DNA of 45,862 nt, taken from the NCBI GenBank assembly GCA_965366835.1, contig CBDUGF010000015.1:1-45862 (forward strand), given 5' to 3'. Numbering within the stretch: position 1 is the stretch's first letter; each line of letters opens with the position of its first letter. A model generated the notes under the pieces. The model searched no databases. It had not been told where the DNA came from and worked only from the letters and a program-made list of their open reading frames with translations. Origin of the DNA: JAKGBX01 sp965366835. Lineage in GTDB: Bacteria; Pseudomonadota; Alphaproteobacteria; Rhodobacterales; Rhodobacteraceae. This document shows, piece after piece, positions 38,831-45,862 of this stretch. Both the position numbers and the translations under genes were made by a program.

Positions 38831-40054
38831 TCAGGCACTCAACTCGGCGCGATTCAGCGCACATTGCGCCCAAAGATTATCCATTGCGCGGACCAGCTTT
38901 TCAATCTCGTCGGGCCCGTGCACCGGCGACGGTGTAAAGCGCAAACGCTCGGTGCCGCGCGGAACGGTCGGGTAGTTGATCGGCTGAACATAGATCCCGA
39001 ACTGCTCCAGCAGCATATCGGACAGCTTCTTGGTATGGACGGGATCGCCGACGATCACCGGGATGATATGCGATCCATGATCAATTATCGGCAACCCGAG
39101 CCCCTTGAGGCGGGCTTTCAGGATTTTCGCCTGTTCCTGGTGTTTTTCGCGCAACGCCTTGTCGGTTTTCAGGTGCCGCACGCTGGCCGTGGCGCCCGCC
39201 GCGATGGCTGGTGCAAGCGATGTAGAGAAGATGAAGCCCGGCGCATAAGAGCGCACCGCGTCACACATCTTGGCCGACGAGGCGATATAGCCCCCCATCA
39301 CGCCATAAGCCTTGGCCAGCGTCCCGTTGATGATGTCGAGCCGGTGCATCAAGCGGTCACGCTCGGCCACACCGGCGCCGCGCGGGCCATACATGCCCAC
39401 GGCATGCACTTCGTCGATATAGGTCAGCGCGCCGAATTCATCGGCCAGATCGCAGATCGCCTCGATCGGGCCGAAATCGCCATCCATCGAATAGACCGAT
39501 TCGAACGCGATCAGCTTGGGCGCGTCAGGATCGTCGGCGGCCATCAACTCGCGCAGGTGCTCCACGTCATTGTGGCGGAAGATGCGCTTGGCGCCACCAT
39601 TGCGGCGCACGCCCTCGATCATCGAGGCGTGGTTGAGCGCATCCGAATAGATGATCAGCCCGGGGAACAGCTTGGGCAGGGTCGAGAGTGTGGCGTCATT
39701 GGCGATATAGGCCGAAGTGAAGACCAACGCCGCTTCCTTGCCGTGCAGATCTGCAAGCTCGGCCTCGAGCCGTTTGTGATAGACGGTGGTGCCAGAGATA
39801 TTGCGAGTTCCGCCCGAGCCTGCACCGGTGGCGTCAATCGCCTCGTGCATGGCCTTCAGAACCGCAGGATGCTGGCCCATCCCGAGGTAATCGTTGCCGC
39901 ACCACACCGTGATCGGCTGTTCGGTACCATCGGGGCGGCGCCATGTGGCGTGCGGGAAGTTACCCTGCTTGCGCTCGATATCGATAAAGGTGCGGTAGCG
40001 CCCTTCGTCGTGCAAGCGTTCCAGTGCCTTGTCCAGTTGCGCCATATAATCCAC
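38831..40054 (-). CDS. hemA: 5-aminolevulinate synthase
   Basis: The 407-residue PLP enzyme condenses glycine and succinyl-CoA to 5-aminolevulinate, the C4 route of alphaproteobacteria to haem and, in phototrophs, bacteriochlorophyll. Family blocks include DEGRYRTFIDIER, WCGNDYLGMGQHP, GSGGTRNISGTT, SDALNHASMIEG, YIDEVHAVGMYGPRGAG and the PLP Lys near residue 245 in GTLAKAYGVMGGYIA. The start is GTG 40054 (VDYMAQLDKAL), seven bases after AGGGGA, giving the length of the Rhodobacter enzyme. An FNR-type box lies 154-167 bases upstream, consistent with oxygen-linked control of hemA known from Rhodobacter. Confidence 0.97.
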   Translation of the reverse strand: MDYMAQLDKALERLHDEGRYRTFIDIERKQGNFPHATWRRPDGTEQPITVWCGNDYLGMGQHPAVLKAMHEAIDATGAGSGGTRNISGTTVYHKRLEAELADLHGKEAALVFTSAYIANDATLSTLPKLFPGLIIYSDALNHASMIEGVRRNGGAKRIFRHNDVEHLRELMAADDPDAPKLIAFESVYSMDGDFGPIEAICDLADEFGALTYIDEVHAVGMYGPRGAGVAERDRLMHRLDIINGTLAKAYGVMGGYIASSAKMCDAVRSYAPGFIFSTSLAPAIAAGATASVRHLKTDKALREKHQEQAKILKARLKGLGLPIIDHGSHIIPVIVGDPVHTKKLSDMLLEQFGIYVQPINYPTVPRGTERLRFTPSPVHGPDEIEKLVRAMDNLWAQCALNRAELSA

Positions 40055-40207
40055 GCGACATCCCCTTTTCGTAACTTTACCGGACAGCAAGGCGTTTCCA
40101 AACCTTGATCATTTCCGGATCGGGCCACTGCCCTGTTCGCATTGTCGACCTATATAACCAGCCGAGTTCCTCCGGGAAAGGTTACAATTTGCCGCCCCGG
40201 AGTGGCT

Positions 40208-40221
40208 TTGACTTCGATCAA
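40208..40221. promoter_or_regulatory. FNR/FnrL-type box upstream of hemA
   Basis: TTGAC-TTCG-ATCAA differs from the FNR consensus TTGAT-N4-ATCAA at one position. It lies between divergent hemA and the M20 peptidase gene. A minus-strand TATATA (40151-40156) upstream of hemA would put the box centre about 70 bases before the transcription start, a position used by class I FNR activation. In R. sphaeroides hemA is under FnrL control, which supports the reading. Confidence 0.55.
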
Positions 40222-40345
40222 TGTTGCCGTTTTCGTTTGCGTCGCAGCCAGGCAGGCCAGCGCCGCCACTTTGGCTTGCTCTGGACATGGGCAGGCGGGC
40301 TGTTAGTCTCCGCCACAATTCCTCACGCAAACGGAGAGCAACGCC

Positions 40346-41716
40346 ATGTCGCTGACAGATGTTCTGAACCGGATTGATCGCGATCTGCCCGCTGCGACCG
40401 ACCGGCTGATCGAGCTTTTGCGCATCCCTTCGATCTCAACCGATCCGGCGTACAAAGCCGAGTGCGAACGCGCCGCCGATTGGCTGGTGGCCGATTTGCA
40501 AAGCCTGGGTGCAAAGGCGGAAAAGCACAGAACTCCGGGCCATCCCATGGTTGTCGGCCATGTCGACGGACCGGGCCCGCACCTTTTATTCTATGGCCAT
40601 TACGATGTCCAACCGGTCGATCCGCTCGATCTTTGGGACCGCGATCCGTTCGATCCGGCGTTGGAGGAAACCGAAGACGGCACCGTGATCCGCGGTCGCG
40701 GCTCGAGCGATGACAAGGGCCAACTCATGACCTTTGTCGAAGCCTGCCGCGCCTGGAAAGCCGAACGTGGCACCCTGCCCTGCAAGATCACCTTCTTCTT
40801 CGAAGGAGAGGAGGAATCGGGCTCGCCCTCGCTGGTGCCTTACATGACGGAAAATGCCGAGGAACTGACTGCCGACATTGCCCTGATCTGCGACACTGGT
40901 TTGTTTGAAAGCGCGGTTCCGGCCATCACGACGATGCTGCGCGGACTTTTGGGCGAAGATTTCACCATCATCGGCCCGAAGCGCGACCTGCATTCGGGTA
41001 TGTATGGCGGCCTGGCGATGAACCCGATTCGGGTGCTGACGAAGATCCTCGCCGGGCTGCATGACGACACCGGAAGGATTACGCTCGACGGCTTCTATGA
41101 CGGCGTGCCCGAGCTGCCCGACGATATTCGCGCACAATGGCAGGGGCTGAATTTCGATCACGCCGCCTATCTCGCCGATGTCGGGCTCAAGGAGCCTGCC
41201 GGCGAACAGGACCGCACGCCGCTCGAACAGATCTGGTCACGCCCCACTTGCGATGTGAACGGCATCTGGGGTGGCTATACCGGCGACGGGTTCAAAACCG
41301 TGCTGCCCAGCAAGGCCAGCGCCAAGCTGAGCTTCAGGCTGGTCGGGACGCAGGACCCCGAAACCATTCGCAAAACCTTCCGCAGCTATCTCGAAAGCCA
41401 GTTGCCACCCGGTTTCTCAGTCGAATACCGCACCGAAAAGGGCTCACCTGCGTCTCAGATGGCGATCGACAATCCAGCCTTCGAAAAGGCGCGCCAGGCG
41501 CTCAGCGATGAATGGCCGCGCCCTGCTGCCTATATTGGCTGCGGCGGCTCGATCCCGATTGCCGGATATTTCAAATCATTGCTTGGGATGGATGCGATGC
41601 TGATCGGCTTTGGCCGCGATGACGACCAGATCCACTCGCCCAACGAGAAATACGACCTGGAAAGCTTCCACAAGGGCGCGCGTAGCTGGGCGCGCATTCT
41701 CGACGCGTTGACGTGA
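40346..41716 (+). CDS. M20-family metallopeptidase (dipeptidase)
   Basis: The 456-residue protein has the M20 two-zinc site: FYGHYDVQPVDP (first His and Asp), GRGSSDDKGQL (bridging Asp), EGEEESGSPSL (catalytic Glu and Zn Glu), then a Cys-Asp-T segment and a dimerisation domain starting near GLLGEDFTIIGPKRDLHSGMYGG, as in carnosinase/CPG2-type peptidases. A late His (DDQIHSPNEKYD) completes the metal set. It should cleave dipeptides or acyl-amino acids in the cytoplasm; no signal peptide is present. The stop overlaps the start of the hydrolase gene, so the pair is translationally coupled. Confidence 0.9.
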   Translation: MSLTDVLNRIDRDLPAATDRLIELLRIPSISTDPAYKAECERAADWLVADLQSLGAKAEKHRTPGHPMVVGHVDGPGPHLLFYGHYDVQPVDPLDLWDRDPFDPALEETEDGTVIRGRGSSDDKGQLMTFVEACRAWKAERGTLPCKITFFFEGEEESGSPSLVPYMTENAEELTADIALICDTGLFESAVPAITTMLRGLLGEDFTIIGPKRDLHSGMYGGLAMNPIRVLTKILAGLHDDTGRITLDGFYDGVPELPDDIRAQWQGLNFDHAAYLADVGLKEPAGEQDRTPLEQIWSRPTCDVNGIWGGYTGDGFKTVLPSKASAKLSFRLVGTQDPETIRKTFRSYLESQLPPGFSVEYRTEKGSPASQMAIDNPAFEKARQALSDEWPRPAAYIGCGGSIPIAGYFKSLLGMDAMLIGFGRDDDQIHSPNEKYDLESFHKGARSWARILDALT

Positions 41717-42600
41717 TGATCGGCGGCTTCACCGATCACATCTTCAAGTCGGGCGAAACCCACATCGCCTATTCCCGCGGCGGTTCCGGACCGCCGCTAT
41801 TGCTGCTGCACGGCTTCCCTCAGACCCGCACGATGTGGGCCGAAATTGCGCCCGCACTGGCACAGAAATACACTGTGATCGCGGCCGATTTGCGCGGCTA
41901 TGGCGCCTCGTCAAAGCCTGCGACCGTCGAAGAGATGAGTTTTCGCGCCATGGGGCGGGACCAGTTGCACCTGATGGCGTCGCTGGGCTTCGAACGGTTC
42001 CATCTGGCCGGGCACGATCGCGGCGCGCGCACGGCCCATCGCATCGCGCTCGACGCGCCTACGCGCATCGCCTCGCTGGTCCTGATGGACATCATTCCCA
42101 CTCACCTGCTTCTGAGCGAACTTTCAAAAGAGGTCGCAAGCAGCTATTATCACTGGTTTTTTCTAGCCCAGCCCGAACCCTTCCCAGAACGACTCATCCT
42201 GGCCGATCCAGACTATTTCCATGAAGCGTGCCTGCTGGGTTGGGGGGCTGCAAAGCTTGATGATTTCGCGCCGGATCAGCTTGCGTCCTATCGCAAGGCC
42301 TGGCGCAATCCTGAAACGGTCCGCTGCATGTGCAACGACTACCGAGCAGCCATTGCCGTCGATTTCGCCCATGACGCTGCCGATCTGAGCCGCCGAGTCC
42401 GCTGCCCGTCGCTGGTCCTCTTTGGCGCCGACGGCGCCATGGCCAAAGCCTATGACGTGGCCGCAACCTGGGCCGACAGGCTCACCGATATCAGCGCCGC
42501 CAGTCTACCGGGCGGGCATTTCTTTCCCGACACCGCGCCAGAGGCTACCGCAACAGCGATCTCCGCTTTCCTGGCAAAACAAAATTTCGCATCGCCCTAA
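41716..42600 (+). CDS. Alpha/beta hydrolase, haloacetate (fluoroacetate) dehalogenase-like
   Basis: The 294-residue protein is an alpha/beta hydrolase with an Asp rather than a Ser nucleophile: D101 in AGHDRGARTAHR. R102 and R105, expected to hold the substrate carboxylate, D125 (LVLMDI), the halide-pocket pair H146-W147 (SSYYHWFFLAQPEPFPE), a Tyr in MCNDYRA (209) and H268 (PGGHFFPD) are all in place. In the Rhodopseudomonas palustris fluoroacetate dehalogenase the corresponding set is D110, R111, R114, D134, H155, W156, Y219 and H280, with nearly identical spacing. It may thus cleave C-F or C-Cl bonds of haloacetates, though many relatives are untested. ATG 41716 overlaps the M20 stop by one base; a GTG at 41713 is the alternative. 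Confidence 0.82.
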   Translation: MIGGFTDHIFKSGETHIAYSRGGSGPPLLLLHGFPQTRTMWAEIAPALAQKYTVIAADLRGYGASSKPATVEEMSFRAMGRDQLHLMASLGFERFHLAGHDRGARTAHRIALDAPTRIASLVLMDIIPTHLLLSELSKEVASSYYHWFFLAQPEPFPERLILADPDYFHEACLLGWGAAKLDDFAPDQLASYRKAWRNPETVRCMCNDYRAAIAVDFAHDAADLSRRVRCPSLVLFGADGAMAKAYDVAATWADRLTDISAASLPGGHFFPDTAPEATATAISAFLAKQNFASP

Positions 42601-42603
42601 AAC

Positions 42604-42620
42604 AGCTCTTTTCAAGAGCT
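42604..42620 (-). terminator. Terminator between convergent genes, oriented for cysE
   Basis: AGCTCTT (42604-42610) and AAGAGCT (42614-42620) make a perfect 7-bp stem with a TTC loop between the two convergent stops. On the minus strand the stem is followed by G-TTTT, so it fits best as the cysE terminator, but it may work both ways. Confidence 0.6.
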
Positions 42621-43435
42621 TACGCGCCACTCTTCAGTATTTGGTCCATCGTGATCGATGGCTGGGAACAACCCGCTTCTCCGACGATCCGCGCCGGCAC
42701 CCCTGCCACAGTCTTGCACGGCGGAACTTCGGTCAGAACCACAGACCCGGCTGCGATGCGCGAGCAATTGCCCACCTTGATGTTACCCAAAACCTTTGCG
42801 CCGGCGCCGATCAAGACACCATCGCCGATCTTGGGATGACGATCCTCATCATCCTTGCCGGTTCCGCCCAGCGTCACCGAATGCAACAGCGACACGTTAT
42901 CGCCCACGACGGCAGTTTCACCGATCACGATCGCATGGGCATGGTCGATCATGATCCCCTTGCCGACCTTCGCCGCTGGGTGAATATCGATGCTGAACAC
43001 TTCCGAAACCCGCATCTGAAAGAAATAGGCCAGATCCCTGCGCCCTGTGTTCCACAGCCAATGCGCCACACGATAGGCCTGAACCGCCTGAAACCCCTTG
43101 AAAAACAGCAGCGGTTGCAAGAACCGGTGGCAGGCGGGATCGCGATCATAAACCGCGGCGATATCCGCACGGGCGTCCATCGCCAGCGAAGTATCAGCAC
43201 TATACGCCTCGTCGCAAATTTCACGGATCAACTGCTCGGGCATCTCGCCCGACGCCAGCTTCATCGATATCCGGTAGGACAGTGCCCGTTCCAGCGATCC
43301 GTGATAAAGCACACTGGAATGCACCAGCCCGCCCAGAAGCGGCTCATCTTTCACGGCCTGTTCGGCCTCTTTGACAAGCTGCGCCCAGACCGGGTCAAGC
43401 TTGGCAAGTCTCTCTCGTGTTTCAGCCATTTGCAT
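42620..43435 (-). CDS. cysE: Serine O-acetyltransferase
   Basis: The 271-residue enzyme acetylates serine with acetyl-CoA, the first step of cysteine synthesis. The N-terminal helical domain (about 1-140) leads to the left-handed beta-helix with hexapeptide repeats: DIHPAAKVGKGIMIDHAHAI carries the catalytic Asp-His pairs, then IGETAVVGDNVSLLHSVTLG, HPKIGDGVLIGAGAKVLGNI and AAGSVVLTEVPP. The tail GVPARIVGEAGCSQPSITMDQIL would dock into O-acetylserine sulfhydrylase. ATG 43435 is used; ATG 43429, nine bases after AGAGGA, is equally likely. It is divergent from the DksA-like gene, and the gene order next to a GTA cluster is common in Rhodobacterales. Confidence 0.95.
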   Translation of the reverse strand: MQMAETRERLAKLDPVWAQLVKEAEQAVKDEPLLGGLVHSSVLYHGSLERALSYRISMKLASGEMPEQLIREICDEAYSADTSLAMDARADIAAVYDRDPACHRFLQPLLFFKGFQAVQAYRVAHWLWNTGRRDLAYFFQMRVSEVFSIDIHPAAKVGKGIMIDHAHAIVIGETAVVGDNVSLLHSVTLGGTGKDDEDRHPKIGDGVLIGAGAKVLGNIKVGNCSRIAAGSVVLTEVPPCKTVAGVPARIVGEAGCSQPSITMDQILKSGA

Positions 43436-43505
43436 CCGTCCTCTTCTGAGGTCAGTTTATGTCAGATATGATCGGATATCCAATCGTAAACCTGTGATGC
43501 GAGGG

Positions 43506-43853
43506 ATGAACAACTTGAATGAGACATTGATGGCGGAACTACGCCGCCTGATCGGCGCCCGCCTGGCCGGGATCGAAGCGGAAAACGTCCGTGGCCAGGA
43601 GGGCCAGAAGACCGTCACGCTCGATCAGCAATCAGTGGGCCGGCTGTCGCGTATGGATGCCTTGCAAAACCAGGCTATGGCGAAGGCCACCCAGACTCGT
43701 CGCGACGTCCTGGCCCAACGTCTGCGCGCGGCCCTCGTCCGAATTGACGAGGGCGAGTTCGGCTATTGCGAGGATTGCGGCGATGAAATCGTGCCGGATC
43801 GGCTCCGTCTCGATCCCGCAGCCACACGTTGCGTGTCTTGTGCAAGCGGTTAG
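43506..43853 (+). CDS. DksA/TraR-family zinc-finger protein
   Basis: The product of about 115 residues has an N-terminal helical stretch, a central coiled-coil-like segment (MDALQNQAMAKATQTRRDVLAQRLRAALVRIDEGEFG) and a four-cysteine zinc finger, CEDCGDEIVPDRL and CVSC (CxxC-x17-CxxC), as in DksA/TraR proteins. DksA proteins enter the secondary channel of RNA polymerase with ppGpp; short members like this are often untested. In DksA the coiled-coil tip has Asp-x-x-Asp, for which I see no clear match here. Start choice is uncertain: ATG 43506 and ATG 43497 both lack a well-spaced site. The stop overlaps that of the GTA gene by four bases. Confidence 0.8.
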   Translation: MNNLNETLMAELRRLIGARLAGIEAENVRGQEGQKTVTLDQQSVGRLSRMDALQNQAMAKATQTRRDVLAQRLRAALVRIDEGEFGYCEDCGDEIVPDRLRLDPAATRCVSCASG

Positions 43854-45862
43854 GCGGTCAAAGTGATGCTGGCATAGGCCCCGGCCCCGATCAGGGCCGA
43901 AATCTGTGCCACTTCGATTTCATAGGCGCCGCTGACCCCATCAGCCGCCTGTGCTCCGGAGCTATAGGTCCATTCCGGCGCGGTGACCTCGGTCTCACGC
44001 AGGATCGCGCCGTTCTGAATCACCCGCACGAGATAGGCCTCGCGCTCTTCGCCGAGCGGCACGTCCAGTCCGTCCCAGTTGTCCCCGCCGATCCTTGTGC
44101 GGCGGATCCAGGAGAGTGCGACGTCGCCGTTGCCTTGCCGCGTCGACTTCAGATGCACCGGGCTGAGCGGTTTTAGCCCGACTCCTTCGAATGCGTGCGA
44201 CTGATGACGATACGAAGGGTCATCATAGCTGCGCCGCGCCGAACCGATCCGATAGTGCCGCGCGATGTTGCGCTGCGCTTCGTTCAGGTCGATCTGCTCT
44301 GGAGCCCCGTCAATCAGCACAAAGTATGACCCGATTGGCCAGAGATCCTTGGCCCAGGCATCGCTGCCGAGTTGTCCTCGCAACCTGTGGCTCAGAAGAT
44401 AGGTGTTGTCGTCCACCAGGGTCGCATCCCGGAACTGGAAAAGTTCCCAGCCTTCTGGCGTGCCGTCGCCGATAGCCGCAAGATTGGCACCGGCCAGCAG
44501 CGCTTCTTCGTCAACGCTTTCCAGCGCACCCGAGGTCAGTTCCACGATCAGCCCTTCGCCGCGATCGTAAAGCCCCATCCGCGCGCCTGCGAGGTTGTTC
44601 TTCGTCACCCCGACGATGGCACGCACGGAAATCAGGCGATTGAGATCGTAATTGCTGTCGCTGCCCGAGCTGTAGACAGCAACCGATCCGGGCCACGGCT
44701 TGGCCGTAATCGCGATATGCGGTGCATGCGGCACCTCCGAGCCGGTCATCAGCGGCAGGTCGAGAAACAGCGGGAACACCGGCACCGGCGGCACGAACTC
44801 GCCAAGCGAGATCGCATCTTCCTCGATCTCGACCGGGCGATAGGTTTCGGGCTCGATCCGCACGGCATCGACCATCTGCGCCGCGCCCATCTCGATCCGG
44901 TCGATCCTGAAGAGATCGCTGCGCACCGCATCTTCCAGCAACACGACATCGCCCGCCGAAAGATCGAGCCGCGACGGCGGCAGCGCAAAGCGGGCACTGT
45001 CGCGGCCGACGCGCGCTTCGGAAAGCCATCGTTCCACCACCTGCCGCCCCTCGCCGCGCGTGAGCGCGATGGAAATTTCGTTCGTGGCCACCGCATGGGT
45101 GGCCTCATCGGGCAGTACCGCCTCTTCCGAGAGCACTTCGAAGTTGCCGTCGGCCTGAACGAAACGCAGCCGCACCCGTCCCACAAGATCGGCCTCCGAG
45201 GCGCGCAGCCGCTCGACCTGGCCTTCAATCTCGTCATGCATCGCCAGATGATCGGTGCCCATCACCCCGTCTTGCAGCCCGTCGCGCATGCGGAAGGTCA
45301 AAACACCGTCGCGCTCGACCGCATCAAAGCCATAGCGAAGCATCAACGGCTGAAGCGCTGCCCGGGCTTCACTCACATCGCTCACCGCATAGCCGCGCAC
45401 GACGCCGTACAACTCGGAGACATCGAAATGCGCTTCCCCTGACCGGGTGCAAATCTCGGCAACAACCGAGGCCAGACTTCGCGACGAAACGCGCCCGGTG
45501 ATCCAATGCCCCCGGGCATAGTTTGCGGCATCGCTCCACAATTCGCTGTTGCCGGGGAAGAACGGATAAGGCCGCGCATCCCAGGCCCAGACATGGGCGC
45601 GGCTCAGATCCACCATCTTGCCTTCATAGACGCTCGATTGTGGGTTGTTACCAGCATCCGCCCAAAAACTGGACATAGCGCGCAGGTATTGCATCTGCAT
45701 GAACTCATCGCGGAAGCCATTGGAATGGTGCGGCAATGCCGATTCCGATGATTTCGGATCGAGGAACTTGTTGGGCTGGTTGGTGCCCTTGTCGATCGCG
45801 GCACAGCCCAGCTCATCGACCCAGGCGCCATCAAATTGTGGCCCGCGCAGCCCTTCCGGATC
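43850..45862 (-). CDS. Gene transfer agent tail/host-specificity protein (RcGTA gp15-like), 5' part outside the window
   Basis: The frame is open from the window edge to TAA 43850, about 670 codons, and is the C-terminal part of a much larger protein. Blocks match the RcGTA gene 15 product: DGAWVDELGC, KGTNQPNKFLDPKSSESALP just before the first in-window Met, MVDLSRAHVWAWDARPYP, and YEIEVAQISALIGAG at the end. In Rhodobacter capsulatus this large protein forms the tail hub/megatron with a TIM-barrel glycosidase-like N-terminal domain. The presence of this gene indicates a GTA structural cluster just beyond the right edge. No sign of decay is seen. Confidence 0.9.
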   Translation of the reverse strand, partial: DPEGLRGPQFDGAWVDELGCAAIDKGTNQPNKFLDPKSSESALPHHSNGFRDEFMQMQYLRAMSSFWADAGNNPQSSVYEGKMVDLSRAHVWAWDARPYPFFPGNSELWSDAANYARGHWITGRVSSRSLASVVAEICTRSGEAHFDVSELYGVVRGYAVSDVSEARAALQPLMLRYGFDAVERDGVLTFRMRDGLQDGVMGTDHLAMHDEIEGQVERLRASEADLVGRVRLRFVQADGNFEVLSEEAVLPDEATHAVATNEISIALTRGEGRQVVERWLSEARVGRDSARFALPPSRLDLSAGDVVLLEDAVRSDLFRIDRIEMGAAQMVDAVRIEPETYRPVEIEEDAISLGEFVPPVPVFPLFLDLPLMTGSEVPHAPHIAITAKPWPGSVAVYSSGSDSNYDLNRLISVRAIVGVTKNNLAGARMGLYDRGEGLIVELTSGALESVDEEALLAGANLAAIGDGTPEGWELFQFRDATLVDDNTYLLSHRLRGQLGSDAWAKDLWPIGSYFVLIDGAPEQIDLNEAQRNIARHYRIGSARRSYDDPSYRHQSHAFEGVGLKPLSPVHLKSTRQGNGDVALSWIRRTRIGGDNWDGLDVPLGEEREAYLVRVIQNGAILRETEVTAPEWTYSSGAQAADGVSGAYEIEVAQISALIGAGAYASITLTA

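Noticed and set aside
1..45862. tRNA, rRNA or CRISPR loci
   Set aside because: No cloverleaf with a matching anticodon arm, no rRNA-like sequence and no regularly spaced direct repeats were noticed.

Overview
The window is a GC-rich chromosomal segment from an alphaproteobacterium, most likely a member of the Rhodobacterales (Roseobacter/Paracoccaceae group). The pointers are a C4-pathway 5-aminolevulinate synthase (hemA) of the 407-residue Rhodobacter type, an aspartate/glutamate leucyltransferase (bpt), the last gene of an RcGTA-type gene transfer agent cluster, TRAP transport, and the amiC-mrcA-prfB and rodZ-ispG neighbourhoods. No rRNA, tRNA, CRISPR array or complete insertion sequence was seen.

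Region by region. 1-7.9 kb is patchy. A GC-rich block (SLC13-type permease, tandem-domain secreted protein, VOC protein, PPK2 kinase) is flanked by two visibly more AT-rich stretches, and each stretch holds a gene broken by one in-frame stop codon: a secreted hypothetical protein at 196-957 and a winged-helix/TPR membrane regulator at 5577-7172. 7.9-18.3 kb is ordinary chromosome: phosphoethanolamine transferase, DUF3179 protein, a pair of cyclophilins, phosphoglycerate kinase, an SDR, an AidB-like acyl-CoA dehydrogenase coupled to a thioesterase, an FtsB-like protein and bpt. Two palindrome-bounded intergenic elements of about 100 bp (11840-11951, 18274-18369) look like RIME-type mosaic repeats. 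18.4-21.7 kb is a small catabolic-looking unit: a LysR regulator divergent from a cytochrome P450 and an orphan TRAP substrate-binding protein, with a good LysR box and promoter between them. 22-24.5 kb is the acetolactate synthase operon, preceded by a textbook-looking attenuator: promoter, 15-codon leader peptide rich in Ile/Val/Leu codons, antiterminator hairpin and U-tract terminator. 24.5-28.3 kb carries a small conserved-looking protein, an XRE-type regulator with an 18-bp palindrome upstream, a DUF2189 membrane protein and an amidase. 28.4-34.7 kb holds prfB, PBP1A (mrcA), amiC and an aminotransferase. 35-36.3 kb holds two tandem paralogous thioredoxin-fold exported proteins. 36.3-40.1 kb holds ispG, rodZ and hemA, with an FNR-type box upstream of hemA. 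40.3-43.9 kb holds an M20 peptidase translationally coupled to a haloacetate-dehalogenase-like hydrolase, cysE and a DksA-type zinc finger protein. The window ends inside the GTA tail/host-specificity gene.

As a whole the segment is mainly housekeeping (branched-chain amino acids, haem, isoprenoids, cell wall, cysteine, translation termination) with small accessory insertions. I did not find a convincing new multi-gene system. The items best worth a second look are the ilv attenuator, the two nonsense-interrupted genes, the complete fluoroacetate-type active site in the 41.7 kb hydrolase, the palindromic elements, the duplicated thioredoxin pair and the LysR/P450/TRAP unit.
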